Shown: positions 1-10,919 of the stretch, one piece after another
How positions within the stretch are numbered: the first letter of the stretch is position 1
How the letters are laid out: every line of letters starts with the position of its first letter
NCBI GenBank assembly: GCA_009809945.1
Contig: WTPW01000590.1
Coordinates: 127,834 to 191,833 of the forward strand
Direction: 5' to 3'
Source of the DNA: Gigaspora margarita
Taxonomy: Eukaryota > Glomeromycota > Glomeromycetes > Diversisporales > Gigasporaceae
Length of the DNA stretch: 64,000 nucleotides
Made by a program: the position numbers and the translations under genes
Notes under the pieces: model-generated
Seen by the model: only the letters and a program-made list of their open reading frames with translations
Database searches by the model: none
What the model was told of the DNA's origin: nothing

Positions 1-1905
1 TGTTTTACAAAAGGTGTATACTTCTTGAATTGCAGTTTCTTGTATTATCTCTTTAGTAATAAATTCTCCATTATATGTAGGAATTAGTGGATGTTGATGG
101 AGATGTTTTTCCATCATTTTCCAAATCATTTCACGATGCTCCTTGGGACAAAACTTAGGCGATTGTGTAATATTATCAAATGGGAATAGAACTCCAAATT
201 CAGATAACGGGTTGAATGAAGAATTTCTAGGTGCTTTATTACTTGCTAATCGTGACATTATAGCTCGCTTTATATGCCACTTACACAACTGAATTTTAAT
301 ATCATTCCATGTAAATCGTGCAGCATTAATTTGGGCAAAGTCTTTATCAGTTAGTAAGAATTCTGGTTGAATTCCTTGATCGCGCAACTTTACAAGAAAG
401 GCCTGAATAACAGCAGTACGAATACCTTCTCCACACTTTCCATTATTATCTAAAAATAGATAGGCCAATGGAAAACCTGTACCGCTTACCTCAGCATGAA
501 AACAATAAAGCTCCATTCCGAAGTTATTGGTATTATCTATATATTAATTTAATAATATGAATTTATAGACAAAGTTATTAGACGACTAATAATTATAATT
601 TTATTAACTTAATTTAGGATGTATTAGACGAAGCTTAAATAGATTTAACCAACAATTATAATTTTATTTATTTAATTTAGGACTATTTTGTAATAATAAG
701 TATAAGATATTGGGCATACGATGAAAAATAACAGGAGATTTTTTTTTATCGGAATTAATGTCCCTCCTATGTGCTGCATAGCAGCACATGAGTGACATTA
801 ACTCCGATAAAAAAAATTTCCTGTTATTTCCGTATGTCCAATATTGGGTAATTTTGTTTTAACTATATATAATGAGATTTTTTACTTACAAGTTGCATCA
901 ATACCGCATTCATGGATATTAATATTTTCTTGTTTTAAATAATTGTAGAGGTTTGTCATAAAGGCCAAGGCACGAACAGGCCGTGTTTCTTCTAAAATTA
1001 TTTTGTATTGACCTTCATAGAGCCATTGTATTACAGATTCAAATGCATCATCTTGACGCTTATATCTATTCTGCCCTAATTCTGTCCACCAAAAATGTAT
1101 TTGTTTTTGTCTAATTTCGAGATTCATGCCGTTATCAATAAGCTGAGCATAAATTTCTCGTGGAAGTAAGTCTATGTTTTCTTTAATAAATTCTTTGATG
1201 CTTTGAGGTACAGCTATATCTTTTGGTTTCTCATGTACTAATTTATGTTTGAATATTAATTTTGCTATATTAATCGATTGGTTAATGCTAATTTTAATGG
1301 TACCATTACACTCAAACCGCTCCATCGACGGTGTATCATGATGCTTTGAGGGATTTTCATGCTTCTTTGGTTTTTCAGTCAAAATGATTGACTGTGAACA
1401 ATAATACCAATATGTTGTTGCATATTTTCCTGTGTATGTTTTATGATAACTTTTTGGACAAAATTTGAAATAAGTATATAATTAAAAGTAAGTCGTAAAA
1501 AAATATTACATACATCCATGCAAATTCGTCCACATCTTCAGTTAATTCAACTAATTCCTCTGCTATTTCCTTTGGCGATTTGTCAAATGTTGATATGTTG
1601 ATATCACACTGGAATTGAAATGGATTTTCTGGTTGTGCGGAATGGTCATCTAAAATTTGGGTGAAGTGACTACAAAGATCGTTAGGCTCGATTATATCAA
1701 ACCCATCCAAATTTACTTGATCATTTTCTTGGTTATCAATTTCTTCAGTTTCTAATTGTCTCTTTTTAGCATTTTTGCGTTCAGTTGAACTATTGTTACA
1801 ATTGTTACATGTACGGAATTGTTTCATTTTTCCTGTTACTGCAAGTCTTACAAATTCACTAGTAGGCTTTACGCCTCCGCATCCGGTACAAGTAGGGGTT
1901 TCCAT
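1..1905 (-). CDS. MULE-type DNA transposase, partial, three exons
   Basis: I reconstruct exons 1905-1514, 1449-890 and 536-1 (continuing past the window edge). Introns are 1513-1450 (GTATGT...AG) and 889-537 (GTAAGT...AG); both keep the frame. The start at 1905 opens with a Cys-rich stretch (CTGC...CNNC), probably a zinc-binding element. Exon 2 has a basic region followed by a YWYYCSQS segment. The exon 2/3 join creates GIDATYNTNNFGMELY, which holds the first catalytic Asp of a MULE DDE domain. LLTDKDFAQ follows with the second Asp, then the C/H element CKWHIKRAI. The final Glu and any SWIM zinc finger would lie outside the window. The family cuts and pastes Mutator-like elements in the nucleus. 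No stop or frameshift is visible in the part present, so it could be active or only recently silent. Confidence 0.85.
707..848. mobile_element. Foldback MITE inside transposase intron 2
   Basis: Two arms of about 60 bp are inverted copies of each other, starting GGGCATACG and ending CGTATGTCC. They meet at the palindromic centre TGCTGCATAGCAGCA. The element lies wholly within the 889-537 intron of the MULE gene, so it is spliced out with it. ATATT-like bases flank both ends. Without it the intron would be about 210 nt, nearer the size of other introns in the window. Confidence 0.75.
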
Positions 1906-2572
1906 TTATAATATCAGAAAAAAACTTTAAAGTTTACTAACACTTTATAGGCGATAAATTCGCAAAGGTTAGGCCAGAAATTTAATAATTTTATTAAAGT
2001 TTATTTTATTAGGTATTTAGAATAATTCCAAATTTTTAATGCGATGTTTGGAACGATACTTGGGGTTTATATACTCATACTCTTAATTGTACTCAGCCCT
2101 TTTTACATTGGATATGCATATTATTCTTTACAAATTATACACATATGTTTGGAATTTTTACTAGAAATTATTAGTTTGGTATAAAGAGAATTGATGGCTA
2201 TAATATTATAATATTGGGATGGCTGCGATTATAATTAATTGACTACGATTAATTTTATAAAGCAACCACGACAATTGTACTTTAACTATCAATAATAATA
2301 AACAATTCAATTGAGATTTATTTAATAAAAGTTATATATTTGGTTTAAAGTATGCTTATTCGCTTGTTAACTCATACAATATAGCATTGATTTATATTCA
2401 TTAAAGTTTTTAACTAATCAACGTGGCATGTATGAATTAAAGTGATTAAAGTGTATAATTGCTATACTATATTTTAGCTATAGCTGAATTATACTAATTC
2501 GAAAATAATTTAACATGGTGTTTATTTGAATTAGCCAGTATTTTATTAATTCATTATGAATTTAATTAATTC

Positions 2573-2631
2573 AAGTTGCAAATGTGTTATAAGGTTGCAA
2601 ATGTGTTATAAAGTTGCAAACGTGTTATAAG
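2573..2631. repeat. Tandem repeat, about 19 bp x 3
   Basis: Three consecutive units of AGTTGCAAATGTGTTATA differ by one or two bases. A further GTTGCAAAATGTG occurs alone at about 2671. Confidence 0.85.
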
Positions 2632-2759
2632 ACAGAGTTTTTATTAATTATTGTGGCATTTATTTAATTTAAGTTGCAAAATGTGTCACTCTATATTTTA
2701 AACCATGTACCTGAATTATTTATTATCGTGTACACACATTTTAAGCCGCATAAATAGTT

Positions 2760-2860
2760 ACGCCCAAATACCTAACTATTATAGTTTGCCACGCCCAAAT
2801 TCCAAACTATTATATTTTTGCCACGCTCAAATTCCAAAGCCAAGCCCAAATCCCAAAATC
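2760..2860. repeat. Tandem repeat, about 31 bp x 3
   Basis: Units begin with CACGCCCAAATNCC and run through ACTATTATA. The last unit is shortened and diverged. The C-rich start stands out against the AT-rich surroundings. Confidence 0.75.
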
Positions 2861-3667
2861 AAAGTTTATTAAAATAAAAAAAAGATTTTGATCGAATTTG
2901 ACCAAGTATATGTTTTTAAGAAAGAAGCTATGGCCAAATTTTCTTTAACTTGCAATGAATATTTCTTAGCAACCAGCTATTCAAATTCGATCATTTTAAT
3001 TCTATGAGCCCATGAAATCAAAATAAAAAATTTTTTCAAATTTAGTTGTCAAAAAATTTACCGAATTGATAATTTAAGTTTTTTTTAAAAAAAAATTTTA
3101 AGATAACCACTGAACCAAATTTAATAAAATTTTTTTTCTTTTAATTCTGAAAAACTATAGAATTAAAATAAAAAAATTTTTACTGAATTTGTTCAAGTAG
3201 TTATTGAGAAAGAATCGCTAGAAGTTTTGAATTTATTAGTAAAATCTGTTACATAATTGGTCGATCGATCATGTGACAGTAAAAATTTTTCTGGCGATCC
3301 TGGGGTAGTTCTAAAATTTCTTTCTTCTTCTGACGTGTTTGTTGATTGTCTATTTTACCGAAGCTTATCAACGGTTCAAGTTAGCAAATTTATATTGCCC
3401 GGCCCGAATTATACTTTAATTTACGAAAATATTGATTTCCCTATGATTTGACCTAAAATTATCATTTTATATATGATCGATACAAATCGATATTATTTAC
3501 TGTCCCTGCCTGTACTATGCCAAGAACACCTCCAAAAATTAGCCAATCAGAATCGTAGATCAGGTGTAACGTGAAATCAAAAAAATCGAATTTAGAGTAA
3601 TAACCCTTAATATTAGGTTAGCTTTAGGGTAAGGTTAGTAAAGTTAGGGTAAAGTTAGGATAAACTG

Positions 3668-4804
3668 TAAGGTGGATATGGGTATTATGGCGCAGTTGAG
3701 TATTTTGGCTAATAATACATGAAGTGTCGATCAGAATTGAATGATTTTAGCACCATTGGATTCGTCACATCAAGGCGAATCGAATGGTACCAAAATCATT
3801 CAATTCTAATCACTAGATCATAAGATATCGTTAATTAAAAAATACAAAGTAAAATAATAAATTATAATGCAGGTACCAATCATGGCGCACATGCTATTTT
3901 TCATGATCTATTGAGATCTATTGATCAGAATCGAATGATTTTGATACTATTCGATCGTCTCATTGAGACGAATCGATTGGTACCACAATCATGTGATTTT
4001 GGCTAATATTTCTCAATATATCATAATTTAACCAAAAGAAGCTGTGCAAAGCAAATTTTAAAATTAACATAAAATAATGAATAACTCTTGGTAGGACAGT
4101 TCGTTTTCGATAATTTTACCACCAAAATGTCCACCTTTAAGAGGCGATTCCAACAAGCCCAAGCTCGCTAAAATCCAATCATGGGATAATGGGATAGCTA
4201 AGGTTTTTGTATTGTTTTTGATGAAAATTTAATTAGTTAAACTTATATATTTTCATCAAACCAATAATAAAACCTTAACGATCCCGTGGTCCCGTAATTG
4301 GATTTTAGCGAGTTTGGGCTTGTTGGAATCACCTCTTCAAGGCGGACATTTTGGTAGTAAAAGTATCGAAAACGGACTGTTCTACCAAGAGTTATTCATT
4401 ATTTTATGTTAATTTTAAAATTTGTTTTGCGCAGCTTATTTTGGTTAAATTATAATATCTTGAGAAGTATCGATCAGAATCACATGATTTTGGTACCATT
4501 CGATTCGTCTCGATAGACGAGTCGAATGATGCCAAAATTACACGATTCTGATTGATGGTTCACAAGATATTGCTTTACACTGCAATACTTTTATCACCAT
4601 AATACCCATATTTACTTTAAATATTACTTTAATGGTAATATCTCGTGGTCCCTCAGTCAGAATTCTACGATTTTGGTACCAATCAATTCGTCTCACTGAG
4701 ACGAATCGATTGGTACCAAAATCGTAGAATTCTGATCAGTAGATCATAAGATATCGGTAGTGCGCCATAATTGGTAGTGCGCCATAATACCCATATCCAC
4801 TTTA
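3668..4804. mobile_element. Large palindromic element, copy 1
   Basis: The ends are inverted copies built on AGTGGATATGGGTATTATGG, followed by CGCA. Inside is a long hairpin centred near 4235, whose arms contain CCAAAATGTCCACCT and AACAAGCCCAAGCTCGCTAA with the mirror sequences on the other side. Several smaller palindromes contain pairs such as GATTCGTC/GACGAATC flanked by TGGTACCAAAATC. No coding capacity is seen. A second copy is at 7150-8066 and shorter relatives at 21410-21740 and within 41024-41759. Confidence 0.75.
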
Positions 4805-5261
4805 TTTACTAAAATTTGAATAGGAATTTTTTTTTGTTATAATACAAAAGGTGGTTTCTTATGTGGCTTTTCGAAAACAAGCGATTTTTGACAAAGCAAA
4901 TGTTTGTTTTGAATTTTCTGCTCATGTAACATTATATCTGATCTCGAAATCTGATTTGTTGCGCAGAATTTTTGGAGGTGTTCTTGGCGTAGTTGATGTC
5001 CTGAGCAGTAAAACTTTCATTTTTGATACACCTGCACTTACTTTTTTTGATACACTTAAATGGGACACAAAGAAGAGTGAACCCAGTGATGAGCACAAAA
5101 TGTGTCATCCTCGATATAATCACCTAATTCTAGACCTTCTAGCTATATCAAAAAGTGGCTCTTACCCTAACCAAAACCACGAGGTAAAAAATAGTTTTTT
5201 TGTTAGTAGTTTTATAGACGCTTTTTGCCTCTGGCCACTTATAGCATTTGATTGTTTTGAT
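4805..5261. other. No supported gene
   Basis: A 137-codon frame at 4851-5264 (+) has no homology that I recognise and overlaps a recurring repeat motif near 4935-4965 (see findings). I treat it as chance. Confidence 0.4.
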
Positions 5262-5546
5262 TAGTGATTTAAGCCACATGGTTTTAGTTGGCTAGCTTAG
5301 CCAACTAGTAGCCAACTGACTAAATCATCAGCTAAGCGGCTAGCTAATGGCTAACTACTGACCTGCATTCAGAATATTTCAGGATATTTGACCTGTACTT
5401 TATGTCTATTTATTTTCCTTTTCAGAATTTATCAGATTTTTAATAGTTAGTTTTTAGCTGCATTAGCTAGCCGATCACATTATATCAGCTAGCTTAGCCA
5501 GCTAAGCTGGCTTAGCTGCAGCTGCATTAGCCAGCTTAAATCATTA
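5262..5546. mobile_element. hAT-like MITE with GGCTAGCT subterminal motif
   Basis: The left end TAGTGATTTAAGC mirrors the right end, which reads TAATGATTTAAGC on the other strand. Both ends carry many copies of GGCTAGCT, TTAGCTGG and GCTAAGC. The end sequence fits the hAT YAGNG pattern, but no convincing 8-bp target duplication was found, so one end may be degraded. Confidence 0.5.
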
Positions 5547-6084
5547 GACAATCAGTTGAAATTTGTAAAACTCAAAATTTTCTAAAATTTACTAAAAAGT
5601 AATTTAGAGTAACACCAAGTGCTAACAATCATTTCTAAGCACTAAATTTAAAAAAATCTGTTCATCTGTCCTGAATTTTTAAATCCATGTAAAGCAAAAC
5701 AAAAAACCAACTTTTGTGGCCTTAGTTCTAGTTGTTAGCAGATTCTATATCAAAATTAGACCAAATGGATTCAGTGTTTTACATTACCCCCTCCTTAGAG
5801 TTCCCCCTCTCCCTCATAGTAAAAAAAATTTAGATAATATACATAGGTCTAGTGTTCCTAAAAACCGAACCGAACCGAACATTGGGTTGAGTTCGAGTTC
5901 GGTCCAAATTCGAACCGAACCCGAACCAGACTTAATTTTAAAAATGCAGTTCGGTCCAAGTTCGGTATTGAACTTTTAAACCACGTCTGGGTTCGGTTCG
6001 GGTTCGGTTCGAAAGTTCGTGAACATGTTCGGGTTCGGTAAAACCCCAACCCAACCCGGGTTGTACCCGGGTCGATAATAGTTG

Positions 6085-6415
6085 TTACATAGTAAAGTCT
6101 AAATTTACTATGTAAATCGATAATAATCGCTTAAGTAAACTTGTTTGGGCGATTAAATTGCATATTCACTGAAATTTTCATCCAAATCGGAGAAAATTTT
6201 ATTATTTGACTTTTAATTTTTACGTTCAACGAAAAAATTAGAATCTTTTTAAAAAACATGTTCGACGAAAGTAAAAATTAAAAGTCAAATAATAAAAAGT
6301 TTTCCAATTTGGATAAAAATTTCAGAATATATGCATTTTGTTCTTCCAAACAATTTTACTTAAGCAGATTTTATCGATTTACATAGTAAAATTTAGACTT
6401 TACTATGTAGCGACT
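6085..6415. repeat. Inverted repeat, about 160-bp arms
   Basis: The left arm begins ACATAGTAAAGTCTAAATTT and the right arm ends with its mirror at about 6415. The spacer is near 6245. It is imperfect but continuous. Confidence 0.8.
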
Positions 6416-6608
6416 ACTTGCGATCATTGAATATAATCTGACCTGGGTCTGAGCTTTAACAATAAATTTTAGTTAAATTTCTTTTTAATTTCGATTTTTC
6501 TTTATTTTATAAATTTTTATTAGCTAATCAACATGTGATATTTTTCACATGACAAAAGTGACGATCGGGTGACTCCTAATTTGGGATGGTCTCTCTTGGA
6601 ATTTATAA

Positions 6609-7061
6609 TAGATCGTTAAGAATCTTAACGATCTATTTAGATTACTAAGAATCTTAATGATTTAAAAATAGATTGTTAAGAATCTTAACGATCTATTTTA
6701 GACCATTAAGAATCTTAATGATTTAAAAATAGATCGTTAAGAATCTTAACGATCTATTTTAGACCATTAAGAATCTTAATGATTTAAAAATAGATCGTTA
6801 AGAATCTTAACGATCTATTTTAGATCATTAAGAATTTTAATGATTTACAAATAGATCGTTAAGAATCTTAACGATCTATTTTAGATCATTAAGATTCTTA
6901 ACGATCTATTTTTAAATCATTAATGATCTAAAATAGATCGTTAAGAATCTTAACGATCTATTTTAGATCATTAAGAATTTTAATGATTTAAAAATAGATC
7001 ATTAAGAATCTTAACGATCTATTTTAGATCATTAAGATTCTTAATGATCTATTTTTAATAG
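6609..7061. repeat. Tandem array of small palindromes
   Basis: About 60-bp units alternate AGATCGTTAAGAATCTTAA CGATCT with TTAAGAATCTTAATGATTTA. Each unit is itself a palindrome, so the array can fold in many registers. There are about seven units with point differences. Confidence 0.85.
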
Positions 7062-7149
7062 GGATGTTATCCTGTTCATCCAAACTCAGTTCGGCCCTGT
7101 TTGAAACCAAACCAGTTAAACTCGAGTTTTGTATCACATGATTTTGATT

Positions 7150-8066
7150 ATTAAGGTAGATGGCGCAGTTAAGTATTTTAGCTAATAATACATGATATAT
7201 CGATCAGAATCGAATGATTTTGGTGCCATTCGATTCGACTCATCAAGACGAATCTAATGGTACCAAAATCGTTCAATTCTAATCACTAGATCATAAGACA
7301 TCGTTAATTACAATATACAAATTAAAAAAGATAAATTATAACACAAAGGCGCACATCGTATTTTTTCATTATCTATTAAGTTCTATTGATCAAAATCGAA
7401 TGATTTTGTTACCATTCGATTCATCTCATAGAGACGAATCGAATGGTACCAAAATGATACGATTCTGACTGATACTTCTCGATATATTATAATTTAACCA
7501 AATAAGCTGCGCAAAGCAAATTTTAAAATTAACATGAAATCATAAATAACTTTTGACAGACCAGTCCGTTTTTTATAATTTTTCTACCAAAATGACCACC
7601 TTGAAGAAGCGATTCCAACAAGCCTAAAATCGCTAAAATCCAATCACGGTATCACAGGATCGTTAAGTTTTTTGTATTGTTTTTGATGAAAATTAGATTA
7701 GTTTAACTTATCTATTTTCATCAAAATAATAATAAAACTTTAACGATACTGTGATCCCGTGATCGGATTTTAGCGATTTTGGGCTTGTTGGAATCGTCTC
7801 TTCAAGGCGGTCATTTTGGTAGTAAAATTATAAAAAACGGACTGGTCTATCAGAAATTATTCACGATTTTGTGCTAATTTTAAATTTTGATTTGCGCACT
7901 TATTTTGGTTAAATTATGATACCCGAGAAGTATCGGTCAAAATCATATGATTTTAGTACCATTCGATTCGTCTCAATGAGACGAATCGAATGGTGCCAAA
8001 ATTTCATAATTCTGATTGATGGTTCACAAGATGTTGCTATACACTGCAACATTTCTATTACCATAA
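7150..8066. mobile_element. Large palindromic element, copy 2
   Basis: This is a diverged copy of 3668-4804. It has the same central hairpin (centre near 7712) and the same GATTCGTC/GACGAATC palindromes, from GATGGCGCAGTTAAGTATTT to ACCATAATACCTATAC. It lacks the last 190 bp or so of copy 1. It sits inside the hAT element 5850-9084. Confidence 0.75.
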
Positions 8067-8104
8067 TACCTATACAAAAACAAAAAAAAAATTAAAAAAA
8101 TTAA

Positions 8105-8795
8105 AAAAGTGTTCCGACCCATATTTACTACAAGTAAATCGACTAGACCGATTAAGACAATATTGTTCTCCAGATCTAGGCGGTTCTAAAGGTGGTGAGA
8201 TCATAAAAAACGGTCCAGTAGATATCTTTCTACGGCCTCTCAAAGTTTTATAACGATTGTTTACATAAAATTACATGATTTAGAAAATCGTTTAAAATCG
8301 TTATAAAACTTTGAGAGGCCGTAGAAAGAGATCTACNCGGCCGTTTTTCATGATCTCACCACCTTTAGAACCGCCTTGGCCTAGAGAACAATATTTAATT
8401 AATCGGCCTAGTCGATTTACTTGTAGCAAATATGGGTTCGGAGAACTTTTTTATTTATTTTTAAAAAGATAAAAATAAATAAAAATGCTCCAAACCCATA
8501 TTTGCTGCAAGTTAATCGACTAGGTCGATTAATTAAATATTGTTCTCTAGGCCAAGGCGGTTCTAAAGGTGGTGAGATCACGAAAAACGGCCCAGTAGAT
8601 CACTTTCTATGGCCTTTCAAGCTTTACAACGATTGTTTATATAAATCACATGATTTAAACAATCGTTATAAAACTTTGAGAGGCCGTAGAAAGAGATCTA
8701 CTGGGTCGTTCTTCATGATCTCACCACCTTTAGAACCGCCTATATCTGGAGAACAATATTGTCTTAATCAGCCTTGTCTGTTTACTTAGTACCAA
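8105..8795. repeat. Two adjacent related palindromes (four arms)
   Basis: Palindrome 1 is about 8108-8447 and palindrome 2 about 8488-8795. All four arms share GGCGGTTCTAAAGGTGGTGA and CTCTCAAAGTTTTATAACGA or their mirrors. The two loops are CACATGATTTA-like. One N at 8337 suggests that the assembler struggled here. Confidence 0.85.
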
Positions 8796-9259
8796 ATACG
8801 AGTAGATCATAAGGTATTATCATGTTCGAATTCAATCTCTACGGCCTTATCTATTCTACCCTAGTTTTTTTGGTTTAATTATTACCCGAACCCGAACCTG
8901 TTCATGAACTTCGAACCGAACTCAGACTGAACAAATATTTCAAGTTCGAGTTTGGTTCGGGTTTATTAATTCTAGGTTCGGTTCGGGTTCGGGTTCAAAG
9001 ATCTGCAAAATTTTAAGTTTGAGTTCGGGTTCGACCGAACCCGAACCGAACCCGAACCGAACTGAACCCAATTTCGGAACACTACATAGGTCTATGGGAT
9101 ATTTCGAAAAATTTTTACAGTTACGGAACAATTTAGAAAAAAATTTTTTCGAAAAAAACATTTTTTTAAAATTTTACTATGTGAACCACCCTCTTTTCCC
9201 TCCTCTGAAGGAGAGGGAAAGGGTAATGTAAAACACCGAATCCAGTTGGTCTCGCCTTA

Positions 9260-9612
9260 TCAGCTGGGCATTTTTTGCTTAATAAATGGATATGATTTAT
9301 TAGTAAAATTTTTTAAGATCTTGTGGCATAATCAATCAATTCTGATCCATTCAACCCAGAATTTTGGTTATCCGAATTTTACAGGAGGGTCCCAAAAATT
9401 CTAGGTTGGATGTGTCAAATCTAGGTTAGCATTAGCTCAAGTTGTTATCAGGGCCTCTAGCAAAATTATCAGCTGGGCATTTTTTACTTAATAAAAGGAT
9501 ATGATTAATTAGTAAAATTTTTTATGATCTTGGGGCAAAATTGATCAATTCCAATCCAGCCGACCATGATCCTGATGCACCCTGAAGTATTCCAACCCAG
9601 AATTTTGGGAAC
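9260..9612. repeat. Direct repeat about 210 bp apart
   Basis: CAGCTGGGCATTTTTT(G/A)C and about 100 following bases at 9260-9366 recur at 9471-9612. Both end near CAACCCAGAATTTTGG. Confidence 0.75.
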
Positions 9613-9642
9613 ACTCTTGTATGAGTTGTATTGTTCTATATA

Positions 9643-9825
9643 GGTACCAGGACCCTGAGATATACATAGATAGATCAGGTATTAGTTTGCTTATTTTGCA
9701 AATCTTTTCTATTTTTAGTAATTTTTTGCTTATTTTTGAGGTTTTTTCCACAGATCTTACTATTTTTAGTAATTTTATAATTAACCTGACCTATCTATAT
9801 ATATTTCGGGGTCCTCAGGTACCCT
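9643..9825. mobile_element. Small MITE with about 40-bp inverted ends
   Basis: Ends GGTACC(A/T)GAGGACCC-type are inverted copies, followed by ATAGATAG(A/G)TCAGGT. The interior is an AT-rich pyrimidine stretch. Confidence 0.6.
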
Positions 9826-9848
9826 TAAGCTCTACCAGGAGTCTAGAC

Positions 9849-10287
9849 TAGGGTGTTCAGGATTATGCGATGCAATATTATGCACATAATTTGCTATTTT
9901 TTCGCATTGCATATGCTTCACATAAACAAGCAAAAAAAGCATAAATCATATAAATAAAAGCTGACTGGTTGTTGGGAATATGTTAATTTCATCTGGCAAG
10001 CTTTAAATTTGTAATTTAGATGACAGAGTGGTGATAGAATATAGGTCCTGAAAAGTTCCAATATAGAAATGAATAATGAATGAACTTAAATTACAAGCAT
10101 AGTTGAGATAAAATTTTTGGTAAATGTCTGAAAAATTCTGAAAAACAGAACTAAAAGAATTAATTACATATAATAAAAATTGCATAATTGACCTAATTGA
10201 TCACAAAATTTTAAATTTATTTCGCATTCATTGCATAATCAACTCAGTTTGTTCACATAATTTACCTCATTACATCACATAATTCTA
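9849..10287. mobile_element. hAT-like MITE, family 'TAGGGTGT', copy 1
   Basis: It starts TAGGGTGTTCAGGATTATGC and is flanked by GTCTAGAC on both sides (9841-9848, 10288-10295), an 8-bp duplication. The right terminus has lost about 8 bp (CATAATTCTA remains). It is an inverted-orientation relative of 53268-53710, sharing GCATAATC/GATTATGCG subterminal words and the same interior. Confidence 0.8.
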
Positions 10288-10297
10288 GTCTAGACAC

Positions 10298-10602
10298 TTT
10301 TGCAGTAATGTGACCATCACATGATGTGGCATATTCAGATTATCTTTTTGGCTTTACTGTTAAGATTAGGGTTTGTGGATATAGTGTTAGAGGGCTACTA
10401 TCTATATATAAAATTGTGTTTCAGACATTTTTATGTAGTTTTTAAGGCTGATTTAAATACTAGTTTTCAAGTATTTTCACTCTTTTCTCTTTTTTTCTTC
10501 TTGTACATGTGTTTTGTTTTGATGTCGACTGATCTGGGACAATCAAAATTTACATTCTTTGATTAGTTAATTCTCATGCACCACGTCACATTACTGCAAA
10601 AG
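10298..10602. repeat. Inverted repeat element, TTTTGCAGTAATGTGAC ends
   Basis: TTTTGCAGTAATGTGAC at 10299-10315 is perfectly mirrored at 10586-10602. A GTCTAGAC lies just outside each end; the left one served as target site for the hAT element 9849-10287. No gene is supported in the interior. Confidence 0.65.
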
Positions 10603-10919
10603 GGTCTAGACCCCTAGTGGGGACCATGAGAGAGATTTATTTTGATTGGTTATATGACGATCATCCATCATTCAGAAATAGCCAATCAAATTATAATAGA
10701 TTTACAAAAAATGTAATATTTGAAGAAATATCGCTCATATGATACAATAGTGATGCATCGAATTGACTTAACGTTATTCAAACTACAAGTTCATAAGTAT
10801 TTTTTATTGCATTTGAAATCTTGGAATCGAATAGGATCGAATGTTTTGCCAAGTTTTCTTAATACTAAAGTTTCTTTTTTTTATATTTACCAATCATTAA
10901 CAGTATTAAGTGCTATTAA

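Larger units (their letters stand above)
1906..3667. other. Gene-free AT-rich stretch
   Basis: No supported gene. Two short tandem arrays (2573-2631 and 2760-2860) are the only structure before the palindromic element at 3668. The 64-codon frame at 3257-3451 has no recognisable motif. Around 3600-3665 there is a run of TTAGGGTAAGG-like words resembling degenerate telomeric DNA. Confidence 0.5.
5850..9084. mobile_element. hAT-like element, 3.2 kb, palindrome-packed
   Basis: Ends TAGTGTTCC and GGAACACTA are flanked by the 8-bp duplication CATAGGTC (5842-5849 and 9085-9092). Next to both ends are many CGAACC/GGTTCG words. Joining the flanks restores the MITE sequence seen intact at about 55160-55200. 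The body has no transposase; it is nearly all palindromes (6085-6415, 6609-7061, 7150-8066, 8105-8795). Confidence 0.85.
5752..9256. mobile_element. Harbinger-like MITE split by a hAT element
   Basis: The left half (5752-5849) and right half (9085-9256) together match the MITEs at 55078-55344, 20733-21044 and 23753-23964. All have ends of the type GGCCAGACCAAGTTGATT followed by TGTTTTACATTACC. A TTA flanks the right end; the left terminus is degraded. Between the halves lies the hAT element 5850-9084. Confidence 0.75.

Noticed and set aside
4851-5264. 137-codon plus-strand frame as a gene
   Set aside because: No motif, no splice logic, and it overlaps repeat words; the antisense frame at 4932-5123 is equally open.
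5716-6049. Frames rich in Asn, Arg and Pro around 5716-6049 and 8940-9231
   Set aside because: They are translations of the CGAACC subterminal repeats of the hAT element on both strands.
6609-7061. Regular repeats resembling a CRISPR array
   Set aside because: The units are contiguous palindromes without unique spacers, in a eukaryotic transposon.
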